A DNA stretch of 64,000 nt from Serilophus lunatus. Its lineage: Eukaryota > Chordata > Aves > Passeriformes > Eurylaimidae. The notes beneath the pieces are model-generated. The model had not been told where the DNA came from and searched no databases. It worked only from the letters and a program-made list of their open reading frames with translations. A program made the translations under genes and the position numbers. The stretch covers positions 429,750-493,749 of the forward strand of contig VXBA01001184.1 of assembly GCA_013399895.1 (NCBI GenBank), written 5' to 3'. Every line of letters begins with the position of its first letter. The first letter of the stretch is position 1. Shown here piece after piece: positions 10,395 to 21,010 of this stretch.

Positions 10395-10730
10395 GGCAAA
10401 GCATGGCTTTTATTTGAGTGGCAATTTGCATATTAATATTGTGATAGCATTATGCAATAGTATATAAGACAGATTGGGTAAATAAAGGCTGTGACCAAAC
10501 ATTTCAGCTTGCCCCCCATATCTATTGAAAATAAAACTGACAGAATGTCACACTGTAGGGTTGTCCTTTTATTTGTTTCCAGTAGAACATTAATTGATGT
10601 GTTCCCATGTTTTAATATGTGATTTACAAGCTCAATAACTTGAAGGGTGATTACAGCCAGGCAAGCAATCTGGAGGCCAAACTTCATTTCAGAGAACTGT
10701 CTTGGATATTTCACTTTGGAAATCATGGCT
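10395..10730. promoter_or_regulatory. Possible enhancer-like block with octamer and PAR-bZIP sites
   Basis: A perfect POU octamer ATTTGCAT (10424-10431) runs into ATTAAT, and ATTATGCAAT (10449-10458), a full match to the PAR-bZIP/E4BP4 consensus RTTATGYAAY, follows 18 bp later. The surrounding 300 bp is free of repeats and CpG. A 97-codon minus frame (10433-10726) covers it but shows no domain. Enhancer function is inference. Confidence 0.3.
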
Positions 10731-12016
10731 TTCTAAATGTGTGGGAGACAATATTAAGTGGTGGCAATCAACAGTGCAGTTTTCTGTTGGTGTAGCAGGA
10801 GGGATTATTTTGAAATAGCTAGTGCATCTGTTTTGTAGCTATTTTTTCCTTGAACTGAAAAATCTACAATGTTTCAAACAAAATGCTCACAAAATGCTCA
10901 AAAATGTAGAAATGCCCAGAGATCTTCACAAAGAAAATTCTGTATTTTAAAAAAAATATTTGTGGGTTTTTGTGTGTGTGTGCTTTTTTTTTTTAGCAGC
11001 CAAAAGGAAAAGAAAAAAAAAGAAAAGAAAGAAAGCAAAAAAAAAATCAAACAAAATTCCTTCCTATAGTTTGTTTTGGAAAATACATGGTAACCCAGAA
11101 ACTTTTGAATTATAGTTTCATTCCAATACAATCTACAGTGACTCAACTGTGACCCCTAAATACCAAGGCTATAATGGGAATGGTGAAAAATTCAAGCTCA
11201 TTATTGTAATACCCCGTGTTGGTATAATATCATCAATCCACTTCATGTTTCATCCAGTTTTCTAATATGGTTTCATTTGGTGAAAGCTGCTTAACAGAAA
11301 AAGTTTAAAGTGTTTGTTTTCTTTTAATAACTCTATTGTTAAAAGAGTAATAGAGAATTTGTGTGTCAGAGAAAATGCTGTGATTTTGTGGTTCGATTGA
11401 AGGTTACTTACAGTACAGCAGCTTTAAAGTTCGTATTACAGCTCACACATCAAAAACAGCTAGGAGATGGTATTAGTATTGAAAAGCAGAATACTAGAGG
11501 ATGGGTAAGGCACCATATAACTTTGCAGAGTGAAAACTGGCACATGTTGGCCAAAACTCTGTGGAAGCAACTATCAGCAGTAAATTTGTGGTATCAAAAT
11601 ATGAAATATGTTTAAAAACCAAACACTATTTTGTTATTTATTACATTGAACCTTTTGTCTGAAAACTACAGGTATGAAGATTTTACTTTATCTAACTTTT
11701 AGAAGAATATCACTGCCCTCTTTTTACCTGTGAGTTATCTTGTCACTTCACTGGTATTCTGTGCCAGTGCATTCCTCTGTTCAGCATCATCTCGGGATTT
11801 GTAGCAGAGTCGCTGTTTTAGGAGACACTGATTGACTAACACCTTTTGCAACAAGTGAAACTGCCTCTGTGCAGGAGAGAGATCAAGTCTTTACTTTTAA
11901 TACAAACTCATATAATTCATTCGTCATCACAGTTCCTCATTACTGATTTTTCCACAGAGTATTTAATAGTGTGAAGAATGCTTGTTCTTATTATATATAC
12001 TTCCTTCCTTTTCATC
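10731..12016. other. Unique AT-rich DNA with A/T-rich simple tracts
   Basis: Contains a (TG)n plus T run at 10970-10994 and an A-rich purine tract with AAAG units at 11002-11048. No gene recognised. Confidence 0.45.
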
Positions 12017-12031
12017 TTTTTTTTTTTTTTN
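12017..12031. repeat. Poly-T run ending in one ambiguous base
   Basis: Fourteen T then a single N at 12031: the assembler could not settle the homopolymer end. Confidence 0.9.
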
Positions 12032-13049
12032 ACAGTTTCATACTAGAAAGCCAAGCACACCTTAGTCTCTGTTCAGAAGGTGAGAAGTGTGACTCAGCCT
12101 CAGGCTTTTCAGTCCTACAGACAATATGATGTTTTGATGTGGAAGCAAAGTGGCTTCCTAGCAGATGAAAAAGCTTATGAGAGTATAAATAAGGAAAAGT
12201 AAACAGATAGTAACAGTGAAGTTTTGGTGTGGCAAGAAGAGTGGGATAATTCAAGAGAGGTTAAGTTTTGGAGGCAGGGCTGATAGGAAGTGGAACCTTT
12301 GAGGAAATTTGAGCAGGGGAAATGCAACTGAAGAGTTTGCAGGAGGACATTGGAGATTAGATGTTTCCCTGATCTTCTAGTAAGCATATCGTTATGTCTA
12401 AAGAATTAAATTGCTGTCTTTGGCCTTCATTACAGATATTTAACTGGTCATTAGGTATCTTTGAACTTCTTTATGCATGCAATGTAATGGATATTGGGAA
12501 TAAAGTGTTTATATCGCCTAAATAATCTGAAAAAATTACGATGCAGACATGAGAACATATCTAGAAATATGGCTGCAGCTAATACACTAAGTGTCCATGG
12601 GTCCAGGTTTCCAAAAGTCTTCTTCTGTTTGTACCTAACTCAGCAAATGATGATGTAAATAATCCAGACTAAGTCATTCTATGTCTTGGAGCTTCCTGCC
12701 AACTAGAGATGATAGAATTAATTTCTTCTCCATTCTCCTATATGAAATGAGATGCTGGAAGTTATCAAAATGAGGTCAGAAAATGCTGTGTTCTTGAGGT
12801 CAAAAAGTTTTAGAAGAAAATAATAATTACCAAAAATATAACTGATATCAAAATAAGCACCAGAAGTTTCACTACTTTCATAAAGGACAGCAGCAGACAC
12901 ATTATGCAATAAAGGTTAAAGGAAAAGATAATAAAGTTATGGTTATGTCATAGCTATGACACTGTCCTTAAAACAAACAAAACTATTACTTTCGTCCTTG
13001 TTTATGACCTCATTTCTATAAAATGCTTTGAAAGAGATTTCGAAGATAA
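12032..13049. other. Unique AT-rich DNA
   Basis: No recognised repeat; an old CR1 may begin before 13050 but is too decayed to follow. Confidence 0.35.
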
Positions 13050-13620
13050 TGAAAGACAGAAAAAATGTGATAACATACAACATGGGTTTACAAAGACTTG
13101 CTTGATCGTGCTGGATTAAGCTGCTATTTTCCTTTGATTTTCTGGACAAAGAAAGTGAAATACTTCTAATCTACTTGGACTTTTACAAAGCATCTGATAC
13201 AATTCCACAAGGAAAATTATTAGCTAAATAGAGAAATCAGGGATTAGCACAAGAATTTTAAAATGGGTAATGAATAGACTTAAAAGAGAAAAAGTGAAAT
13301 GTTGAGGTAAAATGATGGTTAGATAATTAACTTGAAAACTAGATTAGAGACCTTTTTTGTCTAATATTTTCATTAGTAATCTTGGCTCATGATATGTGGT
13401 AGCTCTGTTAAAATTTAATGATGACACAAAGGAATTGCTGATATAGGGGAGGGCCAAACATCATACAGGGTGAAAAAGATGAATGACAATGGCACTAACA
13501 GAGCAAGAACAAAATCATGACTTTAGGGACTAATAGGACAAATATTTGCTGCACGTATTGGCTGATAACAGGATGACTATGACTTATTAATATTATGTAG
13601 AGACAAGAGAACCAAATATA
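13050..13620 (+). mobile_element. Old CR1-type LINE, ORF2 reverse transcriptase relic
   Basis: Translated fragments match the CR1 reverse transcriptase order: QHGFTKTC (near 13078), then YLDFYKASDTI (near 13170; family form YLDFSKAFD), then FNDDTKEL (near 13416; family form FADDTKL, the catalytic aspartate box). Frames shift between the blocks and stops are frequent, so the copy is long dead. More diverged than the CR1 copies just downstream. Confidence 0.8.
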
Positions 13621-13696
13621 AACCCTTAATCTGGTTCTGTTCCCCTGTACTGTTTTTTAATTTTTATTGTTTTCCATTCCTTTTTATTGTTTCCTT

Positions 13697-13932
13697 CAGG
13701 GGAGGTTTAGATTAAATATTAGGAAAAAAATTTTCACTGAAAGAATGGTCAGCATTGTAACAGGCTGCCTAGCGAGGGGCTGAAACTGCTATTTCTGGAA
13801 GTGTTAAAAAAACCGTGTTGATGTGGCACTGAGGGACATGGTTTAGTGGTGAATATGGTGATGCTGGATTGACAGTTGGACCTAATGATCTTACAAAATT
13901 TTTCCAACTTGAATGATTCTGTGATTCTATAA
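13697..13932 (+). mobile_element. CR1 LINE 3' end
   Basis: Starts in CAGGGGAGGTTTAGATT, passes TGTGGCACTGAGGGACATGG, and ends in TGATTCTGTGATTCTAT, a clear octamer tail. A younger-looking fragment than the one at 13050. Confidence 0.9.
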
Positions 13933-13992
13933 AGCACTTGAATTCAGGCTGAGCGTGAAGAACTGTGAGTCCGAATCCTTTTTCTTACTCCC

Positions 13993-14271
13993 ATGCAGTG
14001 TGCCCAGGAGTTCAAGAAGGCGAATGGCATCCTGGCCTGCATCAAGAATAGTGTTGACAGTAGGACCAGGAAAGTTATTCCTCCTTTGTACTTGGCACTG
14101 GTCAGGCCACAGCTCGAGTACTGTGTCCAGTTCTGGGCCCCTCGGCTTAGGAAAGGTGTTGAGTTACTGGAACACAAGCCCTATGAGGAATGGCTGAGGG
14201 AGCTGGGGTTGTTCAGCCTGGAGAAGAGGAGGCTCAGGGGTGACCTTATTGCTCCTGAAAGGAGGTTGTAG
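13993..14271 (+). pseudogene. CR1 ORF2 C-terminal reading frame (relic)
   Basis: Ninety-two open codons read NGILACIKNSV, then LVRPQLEYCVQFWAP, then LGLFSLEKRRLRGDLIA, the conserved C-terminal region after the CR1 reverse transcriptase. Compared with the copy at 43988-44472, which keeps ILE, WRRATELGKGLE and SYEE in order, this one goes straight from ELLE to HKPYEE: 14 codons are missing in frame. No N-terminal endonuclease or catalytic RT core is present, so it cannot mobilise itself. Confidence 0.85.
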
Positions 14272-14580
14272 TCAGGCGGGGGTCGGTCTCTTCTCTCAGG
14301 CTCCCAGTGACAGGACGAGAGGACACAGTCTTAGGCTGTGTCAGGGGAGGTTTAGGTTGGGTATCAGGAGAAACTTTTTCACAGAAGGAGTGATCTCCCA
14401 TTGGAATGGGCTTCCCAGGGAGGTGGGATGTGTTTAAGGATGGGTTGGATGATGAACTTAGTGACATGGTTTAGATGGTTTAGATGATGGATTAGTGTTG
14501 GATGGGTTGTTAAGTCAGGTAAAAGGTTGGACTTGATGATCTCTCTTGTCTTTTCCAACCTTGTTAATTCTCTGTGTGTA
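13993..14580 (+). mobile_element. CR1 LINE: ORF2 C-terminus and 3' UTR
   Basis: The least decayed CR1 here. It covers the ORF2 C-terminus, then the 3' UTR (AGGGGAGGTTTAGGTTGG, GGCTTCCCAGGGAGGTGG) to a short tail near 14575. It lies in the same orientation 60 bp after the previous CR1 tail, so two insertions are stacked. Confidence 0.93.
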
Positions 14581-16500
14581 TATTCCCATGCATATATAGC
14601 CTGTGAGACCCCATCCTGACTGTGGAATACCCTTCTAGCTATCCATGTGAAACAAATAATTTCAAACTGGAACAAGACTAAGAAAGGTTCCTGAGACTAA
14701 ATGTATTTTGCTTTTACAACCTGGAGGCAGATAAGGAGTATGCCCACCCTCTGAAATTGTAAGAGCAGACAAAAGAGAGGAAAAACACACTTTAGCTAAT
14801 GAATAATGCTGGTATGAGGATAAATATTATTATTAGTCAAGGATAGATGTGGAGAGGAAAATCAAGAACATCAGAGCAGTAAGAGTCTATAAGGACAAAA
14901 AGAGAATGTGTGTATCCAACTCATGAAACAGAAACAGCAGTGTCCTTTCACTTAGACCGGTTTCTCGCTTCATTTTTATTTCCACAGTGAGTATGAATTT
15001 CCCTTAATATCAGTAATTCATTTCTTTTTCAAGTATGCCAGCCCATATAGAGCCAACAAAACCCCAAAATCTCCCTCTCTCCTTAGATCCAACATAGAGT
15101 AACCAAACTCTTATTTGTTCTGAAGAATTCCTGATACTTGCTTAAAAACACTACCTCTTCAAACTGGATCTTTAAAAATGGTCTCCAATGTTAGTTGTTT
15201 AGCCCTTTTATCCCAGTTTCTTAGAGCAAACCATTTAAACAATTTTACTTCCAAGTAGTTAAATTGCCATTACTGCTATTTTGAGGCAAGACTGTTGCTT
15301 GGTGCACTCAAAGGCTAAGTCAGCTCCTGAGCAATGTAAGCAAAGGTTATTGAAAATCAGCTGTAAACTGACAAGTTTTTCAGATTGAAGTTATAATGTT
15401 AAATTCAGTGATATCAGATACAATCTCTACCTCTATTTAAAACTATATATGTTAATTTATGCAAGCCCAGATAAGGATTTTTTTTTTTTTTTGGCTTTAT
15501 AGGGATTAGATGGCCAGACAGGAATTTCATGCTGGCTGTGAACACTTCAGGAGTTACAAACTGTTAGTAACTTGGCCCCTGTCAGAGCAAGTTCTCCTCA
15601 AAAGAGCAATGGGGACATAGACATTTCCCTTCAGAAAGAGTTTTCATATCTGGTTTCGTTCCAGATAAGCGTGAAATCCCAATCCTTCAAAATGTTCCAC
15701 ATAAACAAAGCAGTAAGTTTGAGCCAACTAACAGTGGTTTGGTTTTACATCTAAAATGTTAACACTGACAATAAATGTAAATGCAATACATTTAAAGAAT
15801 TTATGACTATTGGGTCGAATTTGATCAGTGCTTTAGAAATTTTGCTGAAAAAAGTGGAGGAATATCTTTCAGAATATGTGTAACATTTAATTTCAATACT
15901 CCATGCTCTATTCTTACAACAGCTGAAATAAAATTCAAATTATTTTACACAGGACTTGCATAACTACAATATTAACTAAATATTTTTATTTAAATAGAAT
16001 AGTTAAAAAAATTTCAATTTGATGACATAGCTTGGCCATTTTTCAGTTTGACCTCGGCTAATTGTTTCTACATCAGTCCATGAACCTCTCAAATCTATTT
16101 TTCACTCTGCTTTTTCCCTGAAATAGCCTTTCATCGTGATGTATGGAAGAATCAAAAATAAGGCTACCTCTAGCCTTCTGCAGATGGAAGAATACACCCA
16201 ATAAACTCAAGATCCTGAAAAGAAAGAAAGAAAAAATGAGCAGAAAAAAAAACTAACCATCACTATCAACAACAACAAATACAGAAGGACTTCAGTTTAC
16301 CATCAAGCTGCAAAACCTGTTACTGCAGGTTTTCACACAAATAAAAGCTATTCTATTATTCAGGCTTTTTTGATATAACCTATAAAAAGCATTGTCCTTG
16401 CTGCAGCTGATGGCAGGTTTGGAGGTGCTGGAGAAGCCCATCATGGCGTGGATGGGAGAGGAGTTCAAGAGCTGCACTTTTGCATTTCTTGTGAGGGCTG
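14581..16500. other. Unique AT-rich DNA
   Basis: No gene recognised. A T15 run at 15478-15492 and A-rich stretches at 16217-16247. A 60-codon frame at 15572-15754 lacks supporting splice sites. Confidence 0.4.
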
Positions 16501-16609
16501 TGTGGGGTTTTTGTTGTTGGTCTTGATTTTTTGTGTGTTTTTTTTGTTGGGTTTTTTTGTGTCTTGTTTTTTGTTGGTTTGTTTGTTGTTGGTTTTGTTT
16601 GTTTATTTG
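16501..16609. repeat. T/G low-complexity tract (TTG/TTTG)n
   Basis: About 110 bp made almost only of T and G with mixed TTG, TTTG and T-run units. The 146- and 97-codon minus frames over it (Q/K/T/P-rich) are by-products of this repeat. Confidence 0.9.
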
Positions 16610-17280
16610 ACAGCTTGAGTCGATCTCCCAAAGGAAAACTAAAGAATAATGTGGGATAAAACTCAGAAAGCAATAATCAGGGATAATTTTTGTCTCACAA
16701 GAAAAAGGCATTTTATTGAATGGAAATCCCATAATATATTTATCAGTTTTGGAGCTTATTTTATATGATGTTATGTCTTAATTTTACAATAGAAAAAACC
16801 CCAAACAAACTACTGTATTAGAGTTTTTTATAAAGTTTAAAGCTGACCTTGTGGGTCTCTGAACCCTAAACCTAATGGTATCTTAGAGGCTGAGGTTGAG
16901 GTCCTCACCATCATGGGTGCCCAGATTAGAAAGGTGTGGAGGGAGCGATATTGGTACAGTTCCATGTTCCACTTGGCATGACTTTTTCATCCTGTTTCTT
17001 TGATTTAGATAGAATTATGGGTTTTTTTGTAAACCAAGCTTTTTTATATTTTTTTCTGTTTGTGAAACATCCCCCTTAATAGTCACCAGATAAATCTGAT
17101 AGGTGCTAACCCATAAATAATGAATTCTAGTAAAAACTCAAATAAATAGCAAGTATTTCTAAATATGATAGAATAGAAAAAGGTTGATACCTGCAAGGAA
17201 AAACTTATAAAGAACACCACAGAGAGCTGTATTTACAGAGGTAAAGTTTCGATGTGCCAAATAATTTAAGTAATATTAGT
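16610..17280. other. Unique AT-rich DNA
   Basis: Nothing recognised before the CR1 tail. Confidence 0.4.
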
Positions 17281-17962
17281 AATCATAAAACAGTTTGGGT
17301 TGGAAGGGAATTTTAAAGATCATCTAATCCAACCTCCTGTGGGCAGGGACACCTTCCATTTGATCAGATTTCTCAAAGCTCCATTCAACCTGGCCTTGAA
17401 CAATTCCAGGGCAACTTGTGCCAGCGTATTGCTAGTCTCATAGTACATAATTTTTGTCTCTTTCAGTTTAAAACTGTCACTACAGGCACCGCTAAAATTT
17501 AGCTCCCATTTTTGTTTATAAGCCCTTTCAGGTACTGAAAGGCCATAACAGGGTCTGGCTGGACCCCTGTCTTCTCCAGGCTGCACAGTCTCAACTTGCC
17601 TAGTCTGTCTTCATAGGAGAAGTGCTCCAGCCCTCTGATCGCCTTCATGGTCCCCCTCTGGACTGCCTCTAAGAAGTCCATATCTTTTTTGTGCTGAGGA
17701 CCCACCGCTGGATGCAGTGCTCCAAGTGGGGTCTCACCAGAGCAGAGTAGAGGAGCAGAATCACTTCCCTCACCTTGCTGGCCACTCTTGAGATGCAGCC
17801 CAGGATATGGTTGGATGCGCTGTGAGTTCACATTTCTGGATCATGTCCAACTCTCCTCAGGACTGCTCTCAATGTGTTCCTTGCCCAGTGTGTACTGCTA
17901 CTGGGAATTGCTCTGACTCATGAGCAGCACCTTGCATTTGGCCTTGTTGAATTTCTTGAGAT
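17281..17962 (-). mobile_element. CR1 LINE, ORF2 C-terminus and 3' UTR
   Basis: Plus strand starts with AATCATAAAACAGTTTGGGT, the complement of a CR1 3' tail, and extends 680 bp into ORF2, further than other minus copies. The minus frame at 17499-17831 retains PHKKDMDFLEAVQRG-like residues, LEHFSYEDRLGKLRLCSLEK and QYLKG. Interrupted and non-functional. Confidence 0.9.
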
Positions 17963-18912
17963 TAATTATCTGCTTTTAAAGTCCTGGAGTCTTTAGTTAG
18001 GGTGGAGGGAGGCAAAAGCTTCTTTGAATAAAGGCTAAGGTCCTAAAGTCCAAGTTTTTCCATCTGGATGATGTCATACTGGTACAAATCAGAAGAAAAA
18101 GTGCTCCAAGCAGAACTCAGTTAGTAAAATGTGTTGACAAAGAAGCTTTGATATATAACAATTAACATGTCTCTCTCCTGGTTTTTAAGTTTTACTGTGG
18201 TTTTGGTTTTTGTTGTGTTACAAAATGATTGCCACAAAATATTTCTGCCTGTAAATTATTCTCCAATGTTTATTTGGGTTAATTGGCTAAGAAAAGTTAA
18301 GGCAATCTTGGTTACCAAAGCTACCAAACCTATTCTCAAACATGAGGCTTGAGGTAAGAATTCATCAGTGTCCAACTGGCCACAGTTCAACCCTTGGAAA
18401 TTTTTTTGTAGGTAAGAGATTTGTCTCAACAATGTCAGAGAAAGTGGTATAAAAATCCAGATATAAAGCCCAGTCAGGAACTCTGTCAAATGTTGGAAGG
18501 TGCTGATTTAGTGAATTTTCATGACTACTTTCACCAGTACTTGTAGATTTGCTAGCAGGTTTCCAGTTCAAAGACTGGTTGTGTTAAGAAAGGTTTAATG
18601 ATAGAAATATGTTAGTGGTGTGACTTCAGAAAACTTGACCTGATGAGAATGTCCTTCCCAGAGGATGCAATTAAGTTATATCTAGGGAATATTTAGCTTG
18701 TTTACTAGTTTGTAGTGGAGTATCCTGATAACAGCAAATAATGGTAGTGGCAAAAATAAAGTTTAACAAGTTTAATAAAGTTTAACTAGTTATACTAGTG
18801 CTCATTTGAATTAGGTTTTACTACTAGTGAGACTTAGTTTCTCAGTGATTTCAGATTATTGTAATTGAAGTTTAGGCAATTATTTTCCCCTAGTGTTTAT
18901 TTATTTCTTTAC
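17963..18912. other. Unique AT-rich DNA
   Basis: Good donors occur at 18354 (GAG|GTAAGA) and 18412, but without a convincing acceptor upstream. No repeat recognised before the LTR. Confidence 0.35.
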
Positions 18913-18917
18913 AGAAG
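18913..18917. repeat. Target-site duplication, left copy
   Basis: AGAAG abuts the TG end of the LTR and is repeated exactly at 19942-19946. Confidence 0.65.
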
Positions 18918-19004
18918 TGTGGTGGTTTAAGCACCACAATATTAACTAGGGGGCACTCTTAGTAATGACGAGAAGAATGACAGAATGTGACAACAGCGAA
19001 ACAC

Positions 19005-19010
19005 TTTATT
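19005..19010 (-). terminator. LTR polyadenylation signal AATAAA
   Basis: Plus strand TTTATT; on the minus strand CAAATAAAGTG lies about 90 bp before the LTR 3' end, the usual place for the R-region signal. Confidence 0.55.
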
Positions 19011-19212
19011 TGTCTGGAGCTCAAAGAAAACACAGTTTAGGGAACCCCAGACTCAACACATAAAAACAAGCACCCGGCAAAACCACAAAAAGGAAAAACC
19101 AAGAAAAAAGGAATAAGGAAACTGCTTTCAAAGGCCAGCCAAACTGGCCACAGAGAGGCAGTGGAAAAGGAAGAGCCACTTTCTCTTTCTTCTGGAATCT
19201 CTGAAAAAAACA

Positions 19213-19695
19213 NNNNNNNNNNNNNNNNNNNNNNNNNNNNNNNNNNNNNNNNNNNNNNNNNNNNNNNNNNNNNNNNNNNNNNNNNNNNNNNNNNNNNNNN
19301 NNNNNNNNNNNNNNNNNNNNNNNNNNNNNNNNNNNNNNNNNNNNNNNNNNNNNNNNNNNNNNNNNNNNNNNNNNNNNNNNNNNNNNNNNNNNNNNNNNNN
19401 NNNNNNNNNNNNNNNNNNNNNNNNNNNNNNNNNNNNNNNNNNNNNNNNNNNNNNNNNNNNNNNNNNNNNNNNNNNNNNNNNNNNNNNNNNNNNNNNNNNN
19501 NNNNNNNNNNNNNNNNNNNNNNNNNNNNNNNNNNNNNNNNNNNNNNNNNNNNNNNNNNNNNNNNNNNNNNNNNNNNNNNNNNNNNNNNNNNNNNNNNNNN
19601 NNNNNNNNNNNNNNNNNNNNNNNNNNNNNNNNNNNNNNNNNNNNNNNNNNNNNNNNNNNNNNNNNNNNNNNNNNNNNNNNNNNNNNNNNNNNNNN
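19213..19695. other. Assembly gap (483 N)
   Basis: The bases are unknown and the true length may differ. The right side is extremely GC-rich (C and G homopolymers, CpG-dense), a usual cause of sequencing drop-out. Confidence 1.
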
Positions 19696-19941
19696 GGCCA
19701 GGGCCGTGTGTCGAGCTTCCCCCTCCCCCCCGCCCGCAGGCGCCGCGGGTGGGGGGGGGAAAGCCCGCACCGGCACCGTGGGCTCCTGGGAGCCGCAGTG
19801 AATCAGGAAGGAAAAAAACCTGAAAAACCAGGGTTTACATTGAGAACAGGGGGATCCCGTCCCCTTTTCCCCTCCCCGCTCCCTCCAAGAACCTGCCAGC
19901 ACACCTCCCTGCACCCCCCCCTCCCTTTTCAACCCACTACA

Positions 19942-19946
19942 AGAAG
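19942..19946. repeat. Target-site duplication, right copy
   Basis: AGAAG immediately after the CA end of the LTR, identical to 18913-18917. Confidence 0.65.
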
Positions 19947-20349
19947 AGACACTCTGTGTTCAGAATTAAATGACAAGTCACTATTTCTGCCTCCCTGTAG
20001 CAAGAGTTGAGTTAATCTTTCTATTCCATACAGAGCATATCTTTCTAATGTGGGTCTGGGTCAAAAAAACAGAGATTGAGTCAGAGCAGTTTACATATCG
20101 TCCAGTAAATATGTCCTGGGATCATATACTGAACCATGAAGCTCTTGCCCGCTGTTGTGGTGGCATGAACAAAATTTACTATAAGGCAAATTCGTGGTGT
20201 AGAAATATTAGGGAGAGTCATGGAAAAATGAAGAAAATACACAATGGGGACTGAATTAAGGTTGCAAAAGTAGCTTTTGAATCCTTGACTCTGTAACCTT
20301 TGTAACCTTAATAATGTTATTTTAATGCATACTATGTTTTATTTGTTTA
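19947..20349. other. Unique DNA after the LTR
   Basis: A 94-codon frame (19970-20254) is without recognised domains or good splice sites. Nothing called. Confidence 0.35.
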
Positions 20350-21010
20350 ATGCCTCAGAGTAGCTACATTTGGAATGAACTCCATCACCTCCACTGAAGG
20401 AAGCAACTCAATAGGTCCTGACCCAGCATGGCCTGTTGTGATCAGCCTGTGTAAGGTCATAAGCATCAGCCTTAGCCCCGAGACCTGATGACAGGGTGCA
20501 GAAAAATTCTGTCCTCTGTTTCATGACAGCGTAATTGCTCACTTTGTCATGTTGATCTTGTAACATGTCCCCTGCTCCTACTGCTTCTCAGTAATTTTCT
20601 GCATAGGAATACCCTCTGTGCACTGTCACCATTCACTCTGTGACACGGTGAAAGTACTGTACAGGCTATTTCTGTTAGATTTCACTAGGGAATGTTATTT
20701 CTCCCTGGAGCTGCTTCCATTAGCTTCATGCTATTTGTATCTCTGAAGAAACAATTTTAAACAGCACCCGTCCTACTGATATCAAGCCTTTCCCCTCCTC
20801 CCTCTCAGAGCTGGCAGTCACAACTGACCATGTGCCAAATTAAAATTCAAGAGGGTTACTATCCAGTGTTTGACATACTCTAATGCTTCAGGATCCTTTC
20901 ACTGTAATGTCATGCTATACTTGAGCAATGCATTGCCCAGGTCCTGAGTTCCCCGAATTCGGTGCCTCCAGAATCCTGAAGCAATGCACTTGTGTTAGGG
21001 CAGCTCTGTC
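20350..21010. promoter_or_regulatory. Possible conserved non-coding block with nested palindromes
   Basis: Balanced composition, no repeat hallmark. At 20884-20983 an 11-bp inverted repeat (TGCTTCAGGAT / ATCCTGAAGCA) encloses two perfect palindromes, GCAATGCATTGC (20925-20936) and CCGAATTCGG (20953-20962). Function unknown. Confidence 0.25.

Larger units (their letters stand above)
18918..19941 (-). mobile_element. LTR of an endogenous retrovirus, broken by an assembly gap
   Basis: Termini are near-perfect inverted copies: TGTGGTGG at 18918 and CCACTACA ending at 19941 (7 of 8). AGAAG flanks both sides (18913-18917 and 19942-19946), an exact 5-bp target-site duplication. On the minus strand the element runs from a G-rich, GC-rich 5' part (19941 to 19696), across the gap, into a T-rich 3' part carrying AATAAA at 19005-19010 about 90 bp before its end. 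This layout is that of one LTR, probably solo. A 5-bp duplication fits the ERVL class. The long frames covering it are artefacts of the N run. Confidence 0.75.

Noticed and set aside
16292..16732. 146-codon minus frame rich in Q, K, N and T
   Set aside because: Translation of the T/G low-complexity tract.
19021..19932. Frames of 303 (minus) and 220 (plus) codons, the longest in the window
   Set aside because: They exist only because the N run has no stop codons; the flanks are LTR sequence.
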